Positions 36,994 through 48,694 are shown, numbered from the stretch's first letter. The stretch is 64,000 nt of DNA from Pisolithus tinctorius (GCA_024663395.1 JANFAH010000006.1:1984001-2048000); one strand, 5' to 3'. Translations and numbers: made by a program. The notes: generated by a model from the letters alone, not told the origin.

Positions 36994-38254
36994 TTTTTCC
37001 ATATCCTTCGGTCAGCTGATTGACATGGCGTATTCCAATCGTCCGCGAGTTCTCATGGAGCTCTGCGTTCTTTGATGTGAGATGATGGATAGGCGCACCG
37101 CCACACTGGTAAATTTTCGACCCCCCTGAATCGGGTCCTTACTCCCTTCGCGTTGACAGTACCTGTCGATCGTTCATCATGGTGTACAAACGAGCAGACT
37201 CGGAGGTACCTCCTTTCACCAAGAAGGCTCAGAAATTTGGGATTTCTATGCTCGATATGCTGACCGGATTCTTCCAATGACTTTTGTCGAAAGTGCGTCC
37301 CAAATGTGTAGTATGCGACTCATCCTGGCGCATTGAACATCCACAGCAACATTTTTGACCCACGGGATTATATTATGCGGTTCAAACGCTCATATCTCTT
37401 TTACGGCGTTGCGCTCCCCTCACAGATGTCGGTGCTGTTCGCTCTGGCACGTGTCTTATCTATATCATGATCATCTTCCTGGGTGAGTCCCCCCTGTCTC
37501 GTCTCATCAGGATCAGAAGCAGCAGCAGTTCTACTCTTGTCTGTTCCCCGTGCATCATGGCGTAACTATCTTCAAGGGCAAAATTCTCTCTGCGATCTTT
37601 TGCGGCGCATGTATACCCACGGCAGGGCGGCATCCTTGAACCACACGTTCATTGGTTTATTCGAACCTTCGGATCTTAACCCTCTCCAGCCCATCATTGG
37701 ATCTTCATCCATCGATAAACTCTCCACATGTTGTATGTACTGCATCCGAAGGCGAAGTTATCACAAAACTGGGATACCGGGGGGCAAAAGGCGAGTAGGT
37801 TTCTCTGTTTGGTGGTTATGATGGGTCCACGGAAAAGTTTTAATTTCATCTCGATGGACTTGTACCTGATATAACTCGGGGGCGTGCATTCGGCTCTTTC
37901 CTGCACGTTCCATCGCGAAGTCTTCTAATGCCTGCTCATTGGATGACTACAGAATTTCATACATGGCGATCGATGAACCATAGTGCTGGTGCTGCAAATT
38001 CCAGCTGCACTGGGACGTTCCTCTTGGTTTTCGTGCGTGTAACCGCAAAAACGGAAACTCGAAGATATGCGAGGCGTGGCCTCACTCGCAGGGGCCATAC
38101 CAACAAACACGGCCATGCGCATGGTTTCGTTTTCTATAAAGGCAGGGAGCCAACAGATGAAAGTGAGACGTCAAGGTTTCCTACCTTTGCCCAGGTCCGT
38201 GTTCGTTCCCTCATCATTCAAGTGTCTGACACGACTCACCTGTGGCAGTATAGC
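36994..38254. promoter_or_regulatory. Class A upstream region of BTB copy 1
   Basis: Starts with the target duplication TTTTTC (36994-36999), then continues the sequence interrupted by the transposon. It is closely repeated at about 62105-63367 and, more divergently, at about 57050-58330 and 49750-50530. A TATA-like TATAAA lies at 38135-38140, 120 bp before the ATG. Open frames in the region (for example 37483-37821) are not conserved between copies, so no gene is called. Confidence 0.6.
38135..38140 (+). promoter_or_regulatory. TATA box of BTB copy 1
   Basis: TTTTCTATAAAGGCAGG, 120 bp upstream of the start codon; the same spacing and sequence are found at 63248-63253 before the last copy. 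Confidence 0.6.
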
Positions 38255-39285
38255 ATGTCGGACTCACAAGATCTCACTCCCTACGCATCGCCGCCCTTTG
38301 ATCATGAGAAGGCAGACGTGATTTTGCGATCGTCCGACAACGTAGATTTCCGCGTCTTCAAGCTGTTCCTCTCTCTCGCATCGCCGTTCTTCGAGACCCT
38401 CTTTGATCTTCCCCAGCCGTCAGAGGAGATGAGCACGGACGTGGAAATCAAGGATGGACTACCGGTCGTTCCTGTCTCGGAGGATAGCAAGACGCTAGAC
38501 CCACTTCTCCGTTTCTGTTATCCCTGCACTCTGGCAGATGATCCTGCCCTGGAGGATTTCAGAGGCGTCATAAACGTACTTGAAGCTGCCAAAAAGTATT
38601 CCCTCGATGCAATCGAGAGGACTGTATGCAAATCTCTCTTCAACCCGAAGATATTGGAGACAAATTCACTTCGCTGCTTTTCCATCGCATGCCGTGCTCG
38701 TTTGCAAGATGAGTGCATTCTAGCAGCCAAATACACCCTCGGGGAGCCTCTGATTCCCATGTGGTTTGAAGAAATCGAGTTGATTACTTCCACCGAACTC
38801 CTTGCGCTGCTGACATACCATCGTAAATGTGGCGCCGCCGTTCAGGCTTTAAAGAGCGACTTCTCTTGGTTCACAACCGAATACACTCAGTCGAGCGCCC
38901 CTTGGATGGTTGCTTTAAGGCCCAATGGTTATAGTTATAGTGGCTGTTGCCAGCGGTCAACCTCTGGAAGGTACCCAATGCTTTATGGATCCGGAGTCGC
39001 CCAATGGTGGGAAGCTTTCATGGATGCCACTTTCCTAGATTTGCAGGACAAGCCGTGTGCGGAAACTATCCTACGAAATGTGGAGAAAGCTATACAGGCA
39101 GTTCGACAGCACAATTGCGTTCACTGTTCTGCGTCGGCGCCTGGGGGGATGCGAGAATTTGGAACGCTCTTTATCAGGAAAGTGGAAGAGTTAATTTCAG
39201 GGGTGAGCTCTATCTTTGTCGTCAATGCTTGCAGAAGTTGGATGAGCTTATCAAACGTCAGGTTGACCTGGAGCTGCGGTTTTGA
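38255..39285 (+). CDS. BTB-domain protein, array copy 1
   Basis: Exons 38255-39202 and 39262-39285 give 323 residues. The start is the ATG before SDSQDLTPYASPPFDHEKAD; the frame is open further upstream but the homologous copies share this start. A BTB/POZ domain (about residues 20-125) begins ADVILRSSDNVDFRVFKLFL, with the SLASPFFETLFDLP core and LDPLLRFCYPCTL. A helical region with LEAAKKYSLDAIE and LRCFSIACRARLQDE follows, then a variable, Cys-containing segment (about 205-235) and a conserved end with NCVHC and KVEELIS. The last exon encodes only VDLELRF. BTB domains dimerise and in many proteins recruit Cullin-3; here the partner and role are unknown. It is nearly identical to copy 10 at 63368, a recent duplicate. 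Confidence 0.88.
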
Positions 39286-39399
39286 AATGTCAATAATTAC
39301 TGCGTTCTAGTTGAAGACATGGTTGGAATGTGTAAGGCGTTGAATGTGACGCAGTGCTTTTTGTAAGTGTTCCGCGTGCGATGGATATATCTCCAGGTC

Positions 39400-40180
39400 A
39401 CTCCCGAGATGGATGTGTGTCTTGAAGAGTAGGCGGCTATTACCCACATTCCTGGAAGGCGTCTCCCGAGCTTGGATTGGTTGTACGCAACCTATGTTGT
39501 CGTCAAAGGCTTTTCCTAACCTTTCCAGAAACAACGCAGGGGCGAGGGGTGACGGTATATCATTATTCCTTATTCATCGCCTGCCTTGCGACAGTAATTT
39601 GACCTCACTATTATCGGAGGGCATGATGTTTCATCCCTTCTGCCCTGGCCACTATTGGCATGATACGATATCCCCTGGATACATCACGGCCTGCGAGCTA
39701 CGAAGTATTCGTGCTACAATCATCCAATGGTTATCAAGTTCCTTTGTCATCGACAGGTGCAGGGTATGCAAGATATTTGAAGCAAACCTAGGACCTGGCT
39801 CACCTTGTGGTCGCAAACACCTGCACCTATTTTACAAAACAAGGTGAAATGGAAGTCCATACCCAACCCTATGACCCATAATGATTTCCGTTCCGCAGCG
39901 AGGAAGGCATGCGTTTGAAATCCCCTTCCATCATGTACGCAAGGTGTAGCTTCCGGCACATCGAGGTACCTCATAGTACGTCATAATATTTACCTATTTG
40001 TATATCTTCATCATGTGAATGGTCGTTGACTCTGATCCCCTCTGTCGATGTACCCTTAGGAAGATAATTTTTTCGAAGGGCTTACCAAGGTGGGCGGAAA
40101 GGTTGGGAGAAGGGGATGCCTGGTGACTTATCGCCAATCTACGTCGACTTCGCGTAGTCCACGTGTACGGCCTAACTGGC
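39400..40180. repeat. Array intergenic repeat, class B upstream module (copy before BTB 2)
   Basis: A degenerate module repeated before each class B gene (also about 43390-44130, 51100-51720, 53290-53830). Shared blocks include GCATGATGTTTCATCCCTTCTGCC, GGTATGCAAGATAT and GGGGATGCCTG-GACTTATCGCCAATCTACG just before the TATA box. Frames inside are not conserved, so it is probably noncoding promoter/spacer DNA. Confidence 0.65.
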
Positions 40181-40190
40181 CTATAAAATG
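40181..40190 (+). promoter_or_regulatory. TATA box of BTB copy 2
   Basis: AACTGGCCTATAAAATGCCG, about 130 bp upstream of the ATG; this context recurs at 44311, 51881 and 53981. Confidence 0.65.
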
Positions 40191-40312
40191 CCGGGCATCG
40201 ATGGGAGTACAGTTGAATCACAGAGCTTCTGTGTACATTTCAGGTTTGTAAATACTTCAATCCGCCCATACATCCCTGACACGACAAAATGCTCTAGCCG
40301 CTATCATCCTCC

Positions 40313-41336
40313 ATGTCCGCTTCTACTGAACCTTCCTGCGCACCGCCCCCCTTTGACCATGTGAAGGCGGACGTTATTTTACAGTCATCTGACGACGTTG
40401 ACTTCCGCGTATTCAAGCTGTTCCTCTCTCTCGCATCGCCATTCTTTGAGACCCTCTTTGATCTCCCGCAGCCGTCAGATGAGATGATCACGGATGTGGA
40501 GTTCAAGGACGGACTACCTGTCATCCCTGTCTCTGAAGACAGTAAGACTCTGGACCCACTCCTCCGCTTCTGCTACCCCTGCACTCTGTTGGAGGATCCT
40601 GTCCTCAACGATTTCAGAGACATCGTAAACATGTTCGAGGCGGCCAAGAAGTATTCCCTCGATGCAATCGCGAGTACAGTACGCAAATCCCTGTTCATCC
40701 CGAAGATATTGGAGGCAAACTCGTTGCGCTGCTTCGTGATCGCGTGCCGCGCTCGCATGAAAAGCGAGTGTGTTCTTGCCGCTAAATACACCCTTCGGGA
40801 GCCTCTAGTTCCGCAGTGGTTCGAGGAGATCGAATTGATTAACGCCAGCGAACTCCTTTCGTTGTTGACGTATCATAACAAATGCGGCGAGGCCATTCAG
40901 GTATTGAAGGACGACTACTCTTGGATCACAGCCGAATATCGCCAGTGGGATGCTGCCCCATGGATGTGTGGGTACGACTCTCAGGGCCATTCTTGTGGAT
41001 GTGCTAGGTCGACGTCAGGAAGATTCATGCTAAATGGGTATGCGAGTGTTCAGTGGTGGGAAACCTTCATGGAATCCACTTTCGTGGATTTGCGCGACAG
41101 ACCCTGTGCGGAAACCATCCGACAAAACGTCGAAAAGGCTATACAGACAGTTCGCCAAGGCAGCTGCAATAGCTGTTCCTCCATAGCACCTGCAGGTATG
41201 CGAGAATTCGCGACTCTCTTTACCAACAAAGTCGAGGAATTAATCACCAAGGTAAGTTCTTCCCCATAGTTACAACACTTCCGGACATCTAAGTAACCTC
41301 ATTATGTTGCAGGTCAAGCTAGACATGAAGTTTTGA
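40313..41336 (+). CDS. BTB-domain protein, array copy 2
   Basis: Exons 40313-41251 and 41313-41336 give 320 residues. Start MSASTEPSCAPPPFDHVKAD. The BTB domain is intact (DVILQSSDDVDFRVFKLFL). The variable segment reads CGYDSQGHSCGCARSTSGRF, the Cys pair is CNSC, and the last exon is VKLDMKF. The class B upstream region has a CTATAAAA box. Confidence 0.87.
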
Positions 41337-42599
41337 CGTTCAAGACATATCCGATTTCTTTTTGCAAGTTCCTGATCCGTGATCAGGGTAACAAATAAAC
41401 AGTTGTCTTGTCCTTACTTTTACCTTAAAGTGTTTCACGACGTGTTTTGTGATAAACGTGTTGCAGAAGTGTAGGATAGCTTTGCCAGATTGCCGTTGAA
41501 TGATTGGACCGCGTCTCGCACGTGAGCGCAAAGTTGATATTAAGATTTCCATACCGTAATCTTGGAGACGTCCCCAGTAGACTTACTGGTTAAGGTCAAG
41601 TGTGAGCCACGGAGCACGACTCTAGCGAGAGGGCACCGTAAAGAGATCATGACGCGCAACTCGGGGGGACGTGACAACACGGTAATCACGAACAAGTAAT
41701 AAAGTAATGAAAAGCAGTTGGTCAGTGCATAAGACACTGCGCACCCTTCTTCCTGGAGGCCTGACAGGCCACCATCGCCAGCATCGACGGCTTCTTCCTT
41801 ACTACCTTGTTCAACGGCGGGTTCAACATGGTCCGTGATGTGTTGGGGCTATTCAGTACAAGTGTCGGTGCTTACCGGCTTTGAAAACCGAGAGTGATTA
41901 ACTATGTCTGCAACATCACCACGGGAACAAGTAGTACTCGGAAGGTATGTCTCCTCACGGAAATTCGGCGGGAATGCTTATGAATTGTCCGACCGAGTTG
42001 ACGTCGCCTTGCATAACTTGGCTTCTGTACTATCTATAATACAATCTGGCAGACTGCAGCTGTGCGGACGGTAAATTTTCCAGACAAGCTGTCAAAAGGA
42101 ACATCCAATTGCATGAGGTCTGTGACGCTCAACCCGTAGGATCTCAGATGTCAAAGAATGACCCGGAGTGTCTTTTTTCATATCCTCCAGTCAACTGATT
42201 GGCATGATGGATCCCGAGCCCTTGGAGCTCTGTGTCCTGTGAAATGCGAGATGACGAATACCGGAACGAGCTAGCTGATACCAAGAAACACGCACAGCTT
42301 CATTTCTCACTGATGGATGAACTTGAGACGTCAAGTTTTTGTGCCATTGCCCAGATCTGTGTTCATCGCAAGATTTAGAACGGGTCTATAAAAGAAGCAC
42401 CCTCGTCTGTGGAAATTGTGAATCCAAGCCACGAGGGATCCAAAAGATATTGTACGAAATTCGTAGATGTGGGTAAGAAATAACGGGTTGATGTGAACGT
42501 CCTAGTCACGTTCGCTCCAACTTGAATCGGTAACCCGACCAGGATTTATAATACAGATTAGATACGATCACTAGTAAATACCTGCACGTCGTGGTCGTC
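41337..42599. repeat. Array spacer with conserved 3' module
   Basis: Between copy 2 and broken copy 3. A block near 41725-41860 (AAGACACTGCGC ... CATCGCCAGCATCGA-G-CTTCTTCC) recurs near 55670, 56280 and 59910, always downstream of a BTB gene. Another block (ACTATCTATAATACA) matches 26205, 57000 and 61960. No gene was seen. Confidence 0.55.
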
Positions 42600-43385
42600 C
42601 GACAGTCCGATGATCGCAAAGAGTCAAGGAGTCAAGCTTCAAGACGTGGAAGTCGATGCCATCTGCCAATTCCACGTCGTCGAGTTTTTCCTCTTCGCCC
42701 ATCAGCTTTTAAGGCCTTATTTGATTTTCGCGGACCCGAGCTATGTCGGAAGAGGTAATCACGGACATGGAGATCAACGACGGACTAGTACATGTCAGAC
42801 AAGTTCGCTTTGCTGCTGCGTGCCGCGCTCGCATGCACAACCATGACGAACGTGTTCTCGCCGGCAGATACGTACTTCAGGAGCCTCCAGTTCCCATGTG
42901 GTTCGGAGCGATTGAATCAGTTACTTCCGCTGAGCTCCTTGCACTGTGGATACACCACCGAAAATGCCCTACTGTGGTTCAGGCGTAAAGGATGACCTTT
43001 TGGACCAAAACTCAACGCCTTCTGCCGAACGTTGTGGATGGCCACTCTACGGTCATGTGGCGTTGCACTCGGTGAACGTCCGAGAGGTATCCAACGTTTT
43101 ATTGTGATATGTTGCGAACGACGGCCCCCAACGGTGAGCAAGCTTCACCGAGATCGTGGACAAGCCCTGCATGAAGCAAATATCCGATAAAATGTCGAAA
43201 GGAGCGTACGGATGATTTCGACGACACAACGGCGGCGTCCACTGATCCGGGCACTCGTTATCAACCTTTGAAATTAGCATTTCCGTTTTGTAACAAAGTG
43301 GAAGAGTTAATCTGGAAGGTAGGCTTTGTCCATCCTCGACGTTTGTAGAAATTGGCTGATTTTAATTTGTTAGATGTCAGGTTGG
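42600..43385 (+). pseudogene. Broken BTB-family gene, array copy 3
   Basis: Similarity to the family is patchy. A start-region remnant lies near 42610, GEVITDMEINDGL-like sequence near 42745, then directly the CRARMHN...VLAGRY region (the middle of the BTB-adjacent helices is deleted), PPVPMWFGAIE and LWIHHRKC. A stop follows at about 42987, and later fragments of the C-terminal part (ACAAGCCCTGCATGAAGC near 43157, GTGGAAGAGTTAATCTGGAAGGTAGG near 43300). Several frameshifts and a large deletion rule out a normal product. Confidence 0.75.
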
Positions 43386-43389
43386 TCTG

Positions 43390-44310
43390 GGGATGTGTAA
43401 AGTATTGAATGCGAGTCCGTATATCACCAGAGCACTCCCGAGACGGATGGCGTAATTTGGAGAGTGGTGTCCAATCTAGTCGAGAAGGAACGACTGTCTT
43501 CCATCGAGTCAGGGGAGACTATGTTCAATCACAAGCAAGCCTGGAAGGCTCGTCCTGTCTGTTGCAATCCTTGCCCGGAACCCGCGTCGAGTGTCAGCCT
43601 GTGGAGGCTTCCACTAAAAAACGGGGTGATAGTTCTTCATCCTTCCTTACCCGTAGGTTGCATAGGTTTTCTGCCGGCAACAATTCGACTGCGCTGTTAT
43701 TTGGGACCATCATGTTTCATCCCCTCTGCCGTGATCACCCAGCCTCGATGTGGTTTGATATCCTCGGATCATCAGACGTACAAAGACCAGCAAGGTGCGA
43801 AATGCATGTGCAATATCTATCCAATCGTTGACAAACGCCCACATTGGCAGGTAGAGGGTATGCAAGATATCTGCATTTCCCGAATATCCGAATATCCCCT
43901 CTCCCAGTACAGCATTGGGGCTTCTTCCATCACCTCGTTTGTTGATAAATTCTACATCCCAGCATTGCGGACACAAATGACTGCAGCGGTATTACAAAAC
44001 AGGGTATAATCGATGTCGATAACGAACCCTGTGGCCCCATCTATGTGAAATTCAACTCCACAATGAAAACATGGTGCGTTGTCCGGAGCTCTAGTGCTCA
44101 GTTATTTTTGTATCTTCACTATGGAAATGGTCTTTGACTCGGATTTCCGGTGCTGATATATTTTCTGGGAAGTGGACGTTCCGATTGAATCTCGACTCAC
44201 GCCTTGCAATGTTGCACACAGGCGGCCGAAAGTATTGGAGAAGGGGATGCCTAGGGACTTATCGCCAATCTACATTGACCTCGCGCAATACGCACGTGCA
44301 GCCTACTGGC
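43390..44310. repeat. Class B upstream module before BTB copy 4
   Basis: Same organisation as at 39400-40180, about 70% similar by eye. It ends with the CTACAAAAGG box at 44311. Overlapping frames at 43409-44009 are not conserved in the other copies. Confidence 0.55.
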
Positions 44311-44320
44311 CTACAAAAGG
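44311..44320 (+). promoter_or_regulatory. TATA-like box of BTB copy 4
   Basis: CCTACTGGCCTACAAAAGGCCG, 132 bp upstream of the ATG at 44444. Confidence 0.55.
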
Positions 44321-44443
44321 CCGGGCATCGACGGAAGCAAAGTTGAAACGCAGAGCTTGCCCACTACATTGCAGGTCTGTATATGTTCCTATCCGTCCAT
44401 ACATCCCTGACATGACGAGTCACTCTAGTATCTATCATCCAGC

Positions 44444-45466
44444 ATGTCTGCCTCTTCCGAGTCGTCTTATGTAGCGTCGCCCTTCGACCACGTGAAGTCG
44501 GACGTTATTTTAAAGTCTTCTGACGACATTGAATTCCGCGTATTCAAGCTGTTCCTCTCTCTCGCATCGCCATTCTTCGAAACCCTCTTTGATCTCCCTC
44601 AGCCATCAGAGAATATGAGCACGGATGTGGAGTTCAAGGACGGACTGCCCGTCGTCCCTGTCTCAGAAGACAGCAAGACGCTGGATCAACTCCTCCGCTT
44701 CTGCTATCCCTGCACCCTGGCAGAGGATCCTGCCATCGAAGATTTTAGAGACGTCGTAAACGTACTGGAGGCGGCGAAAAAGTATTCCCTCGACGCAATC
44801 GAGAGGACAGTATGCAAATCTCTGTTCAATCCGAAGATATTGGAGGCGAACTCACTGCGTTGCTTCGCGATTGCGTGCCGCGCTCGCATGCAGGATGAAT
44901 GTGTTCTTGCTGCTAAATACACCCTTCGAGAGCCCTTGGTTCCGAAGTGGTTCGAGGAGATTGAGTTGATTACCTCCAGCGAGCTCCTTTCGTTATTGAC
45001 GTATCATAAAAAATGCGGCGACGCCATTCAGGCATTGAAGAACGACTTCTCTTGGATCACCGCCGAATATCCTAATTGGAATGCCGCTCCATGGATGGTC
45101 GCCCTGAGTCCCAGTGGCAAATACTGTGGATGCCCTCGGACATCGTCGCAAAGATTCGTGTTAAGTGGATACACGAGTGCTCAGTGGTGGGAGGTCTTCT
45201 TGGACTCCGCTTTTTTGGAGTTGCGCGACAAGCCGTGCGCGGAAACCATCCGACAACACGCCGAAAACGCTATACAGACCGTTCGGCAACGCGGTTGCGG
45301 TTACTGTTCTCCCGTAGTACCGGGAGCCATGTCAGTTTTCACGGCTTTCTTTACCAACAAAGTTGAAGAGTTAATCACCAAGGTGGGTTTTTTCCCTGAG
45401 ATACAATGCTTGGAAACATCGACCAACTTCATTTTGTCGCAGGTCGAGTTGGACCTGAAGTTCTGA
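44444..45466 (+). CDS. BTB-domain protein, array copy 4
   Basis: Exons 44444-45382 and 45443-45466 give 320 residues. Start MSASSESSYVASPFDHVKSD. The BTB domain is intact. The variable segment is VALSPSGKYCGCPRTSSQRF, the Cys pair is CGYC, and the last exon is VELDLKF. The intron is 60 bp and in frame without a stop, so an unspliced message would add 20 residues and keep the same C-terminus, unlike other copies. Confidence 0.87.
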   Translation: MSASSESSYVASPFDHVKSDVILKSSDDIEFRVFKLFLSLASPFFETLFDLPQPSENMSTDVEFKDGLPVVPVSEDSKTLDQLLRFCYPCTLAEDPAIEDFRDVVNVLEAAKKYSLDAIERTVCKSLFNPKILEANSLRCFAIACRARMQDECVLAAKYTLREPLVPKWFEEIELITSSELLSLLTYHKKCGDAIQALKNDFSWITAEYPNWNAAPWMVALSPSGKYCGCPRTSSQRFVLSGYTSAQWWEVFLDSAFLELRDKPCAETIRQHAENAIQTVRQRGCGYCSPVVPGAMSVFTAFFTNKVEELITKVGFFPEIQCLETSTNFILSQVELDLKF

Positions 45467-46756
45467 CACCCAAGGCAACTTCTGTTCTTTTGTTTTGCAA
45501 AGGCCTGATCAGCGATCGGGGCACAAAGTAATCAGTAGCAGTGTTCTCACCGTTGCCTTCAAGTGTTGTATGACATGTTTTGCGCTATGTAAGTACGTGT
45601 TCCAGAGGTGTACGATAGTTTTTGCCAGACTCGTCGTCAATGAGATTGGATGAATTACAGTAACATGTTCGTGCTACATTCCCAACAAAGATGAAACCAA
45701 CTTGCCTGAATTCTCACTTATGCGCATGCGGGGCTACGATTTGAAATCAAGATTTACGTACTGTATTAGTCTTAGAAGCGTCTCGCGGGAGCAGAACTGA
45801 GCAAGAAAAAGGCCAACCTCTCACAATTGAAACAGTGCTTCCACGTACATACGTCTCTACACTCTGGCGGCTAGCATCATATGTGACCGTCTCTACCGAG
45901 CCCTGCCACGCGCCGTCGCCCTTTGACCATCCGAAGGCCGTCGTGATTCTACGGTCGTTTGACAACTTTGACTTTCGCGTATTCAAGCTTCCTCTCTCGT
46001 ATCGCTGTTCTTTGAAACTGTCTTTGATCACCCCCGACCGTCCGTCAGGGGAGATGAGCATGGGTGTGGGAGGACAGCAAGGCCCTGAATCCACTCCACC
46101 ACTTCTGCTGCCCTCGTACTCTCAGAGGATCCTACCTTTAAGGATCTCAGAGACGTCATGAACGTACTCGAGGCGGAGAAAAAGTATTGCCTCAATGCAA
46201 TCGAGAGGGCAGGGTGCAAATCTCTGTTCAATCCGAAGATATTAGAGAGAAATTCAAGTTCACTTCGTTGCTTCGCAATTGCATGCCACGCTCGCATGCG
46301 GGAAGAGTGTGTTCTCGTTGTCAAACACACTCTTCAACAGCCTATGATTCCGATGTGGTTCAAAGAGATCGAGTTGGTTGCTGCGACCGAACTCCTTGCA
46401 CTTTGACATGCCATCGTAAATGCGCAACTGCTGTTCAGGTTTTAAAGGACAACTTCTCTTGGATCACAACTGAATGCGTTCAGTGGAGCATTGCCCTATG
46501 GATGATCGGCAAGTCTTCTACCAGCGTCGGTTGTTCGAATTGCGTTTGCGCTCGGACAACGTCGGGAGCGTACCATGTATTTCATGGAGAGGCAGTTGCG
46601 CAATGGTGGGAAGTTTTCATGGAATTCACTTTTCTGGAATGACAGTGGAGCAGTGGGAGAGAGCCTCACGAGCGATGAGCTGAGCTCGAGGCAAGCTGTA
46701 GGAAGATGTATCTACTGAACATGTCCACGTCCATGTCTACCTCCGTCTGACTAAGC

Positions 46757-47701
46757 CTAATGTGGCTGTGTCCTCACCTCCGGCCCCCAGGCCTCCCTAC
46801 TACATGTGCCCCCTTCAAAACATAGCGGCGTCCTCGCCGCGCTGCAGTCTCGCCTCCACCCTAACACCTCCAAAACCCTGGAAAGACCCGCAAGAAGGGG
46901 GTCCCTGCTCCAACCTAAAGAAAGGATGCACGAACACCATGAAGGTGAACCTGTACAAGTACCTGTGGAAGGCGACATTGTCCTAACCACAGGCTTTGTC
47001 GGCGCGATCCCATGAGGGTGTCGAATGATCTCGACGAGTTGAACTGGCACTGGCGCCGGTGGTTTCGGTGGTAACTGCGACGATGTAGGGGGTTGAGGTG
47101 CATGACCGCATGTAGCATACTTGTGTGAATGGCATAAATTCTGTGTACGTGGGCGAGAACGATGGTGGCGATGGTTTAGACTTTCCCAAGGGTTCTTGGT
47201 GCTCGAACGAAGGCCTGAGAAGTCGCGAGGTACGTGAGTAACAGGTGAAACGAGTCTGGTAGTTGGAATGACAGTTGTGTCGACGTCGTCCGCCCAATTG
47301 AACGAGGGTACTCCATTCTCCTCCCTCTGCTTTTCACCCTCAGTGGCTGGCCTCGTGTCAGGTTCCACCTCCGGAACAGTAAAGAAGACATCCAGAGCAA
47401 GGGTACCTGCCTCAAGAGGATTCAAACGTCGTAACAGAGCTAACCTTTTTTCCTTCATCTCTACTTCCCCTAGCCTATCAACCCACTTTGCGACAAACAA
47501 TTCTCTGAAAATGTCCCAGTGTTTCTTAAAACCCATAGGGAGCTGTGAAAACCACTCGAACGCCTTCAAGTCTAGTTTGCAGGAGACAACCTGGATTTTC
47601 CCGCGGCCTTTATTACGGACGATGACATGCTGATCCGCTATTGTAAGCCATTCATGTGCATTCTGATAGTCGCCATGAAAAACGAAGAGTTGCTGCCACA
47701 T
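46757..47701 (-). CDS. Retrotransposon Gag-like protein
   Basis: Minus-strand frame beginning at the internal ATG 47699-47701 (MWQQLFVFHGDYQNAHEWL) and running into the LTR. It contains the core of the Ty3/gypsy-type gag domain (LKAFEWFSQLPMGFKKHW, then FRELFVAKWVD and MKEKRLALLRRLNPLEAG), followed by a Pro/His-rich part. No CCHC zinc knuckle is seen. The frame is open further upstream through the LTR but the internal ATG is the likelier start. It may let the element be copied by an autonomous relative. Confidence 0.7.
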   Translation of the reverse strand: MWQQLFVFHGDYQNAHEWLTIADQHVIVRNKGRGKIQVVSCKLDLKAFEWFSQLPMGFKKHWDIFRELFVAKWVDRLGEVEMKEKRLALLRRLNPLEAGTLALDVFFTVPEVEPDTRPATEGEKQREENGVPSFNWADDVDTTVIPTTRLVSPVTHVPRDFSGLRSSTKNPWESLNHRHHRSRPRTQNLCHSHKYATCGHAPQPPTSSQLPPKPPAPVPVQLVEIIRHPHGIAPTKPVVRTMSPSTGTCTGSPSWCSCILSLGWSRDPLLAGLSRVLEVLGWRRDCSAARTPLCFEGGTCSREAWGPEVRTQPH

Positions 47702-47888
47702 TGCAACTGACACAGCCCGAAAAGTAGTCCGGAGATGACGGTGACTGAGATGGAAAAAAAAGGGAAGCTGGTGTGGGTCGAATCGCACTATTGTCACCAA
47801 GATGGAGCAGTGGGAGAGAGCCTCACGAGCGATGAGCTGAGCTCGAGGCAAGCTGCAGGAAGATGTATCTACTGAACATGTCCACGTC

Positions 47889-48694
47889 TAGTGTTGCCGT
47901 CGAAGTGAGGTGACTTCGAGGTGGGGCTCGCTTCGGTTCGAAATTTGACCAGTTCGATGTGGTTCGAAGATTCGAAGTCAAACAAACTGCTGGATCGAAC
48001 TCTTTTCGAACTGACCAATAATATGTGGACTCTGATGGACTGTCTTATTAGTGTATATATGTGCATGAGTACATGTGTACAATCTCTACAGTAGAAAGCT
48101 CGTCTTCCTCTCTGCTTTGCAGCAGGTTCACTGACATGAAAATAATTGAGTTTGCCATCAACTGACTCCACCCTGTCTCCTCCAAAAAACTGAAAAGGAT
48201 ACAGTTCTAATACAATTCTGCTAGACAACTTTCATCATCACCAAGTCTTTCGTGGTATAGGCCACTTACTTTAAACTCATAGCAAGAGGGTGCATTTCGA
48301 GCAATGTCTCGTCAAGCAAGAAAACTTGTATACTTCAGCAAAGCAGGATTTCTCCAAAACTACTGGAGGCCTTACAGATCCTCAAATTTGCCTGGAGGAA
48401 GGACAGGTTGAATTTTACACGCAATTTACTTGCACAAGAAGAAGACTACAGTATTGAAGCTTACGTCTGAAGCATCGGGTGCCAGCTCATCAGGCTCTGT
48501 AAATTTGCCTTCGCCAATGAGCTCCTTGACTGCTCTCTGTCAGCGGTCCTTCAATATCAGTGATTGGTAATCATGCGCTGATTGGCTGAGACAATTGCCG
48601 ACCTCGTTCCACCTCACTTCGTTCAAGTTCGATGACTCGAAGTGGCACGAACTGCCACTTCGGTTCACCTCAGCTCACTTCGGCGGCAACACTA
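47889..48694. mobile_element. hAT-type non-autonomous element inserted in the LTR
   Basis: Starts TAGTGTTGCCG-CGAAGTGAG and ends with the reverse complement CTCACTTCG-CGGCAACACTA. TCCACGTC is duplicated on both sides (47881-47888 and 48695-48702), and the other LTR of the same element has this site once (46723-46730 region). An 8 bp duplication with TAGTG ends is characteristic of the hAT superfamily. Subterminal regions are rich in TTCGAA repeats. The 806 bp interior has no transposase. Confidence 0.88.

Noticed and set aside
37928..38254. Upstream extension of BTB copy 1 (another 109 codons in frame)
   Set aside because: The other copies do not keep this frame and a TATA box lies inside it; the ATG at 38255 is shared.
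43409..44009. Frames of 140-181 codons before BTB copy 4
   Set aside because: They lie in a spacer module repeated upstream of other copies, where the frames are not conserved.
47701..47851. N-terminal extension of the Gag frame through the LTR
   Set aside because: The frame is open, but the added residues come from LTR and primer-site sequence; an internal ATG precedes the conserved gag part.
47930..48000. GGTTCGAA sequences resembling tRNA T-loops
   Set aside because: They are TTCGAA repeats of the hAT element ends; no acceptor or anticodon arms pair around them.
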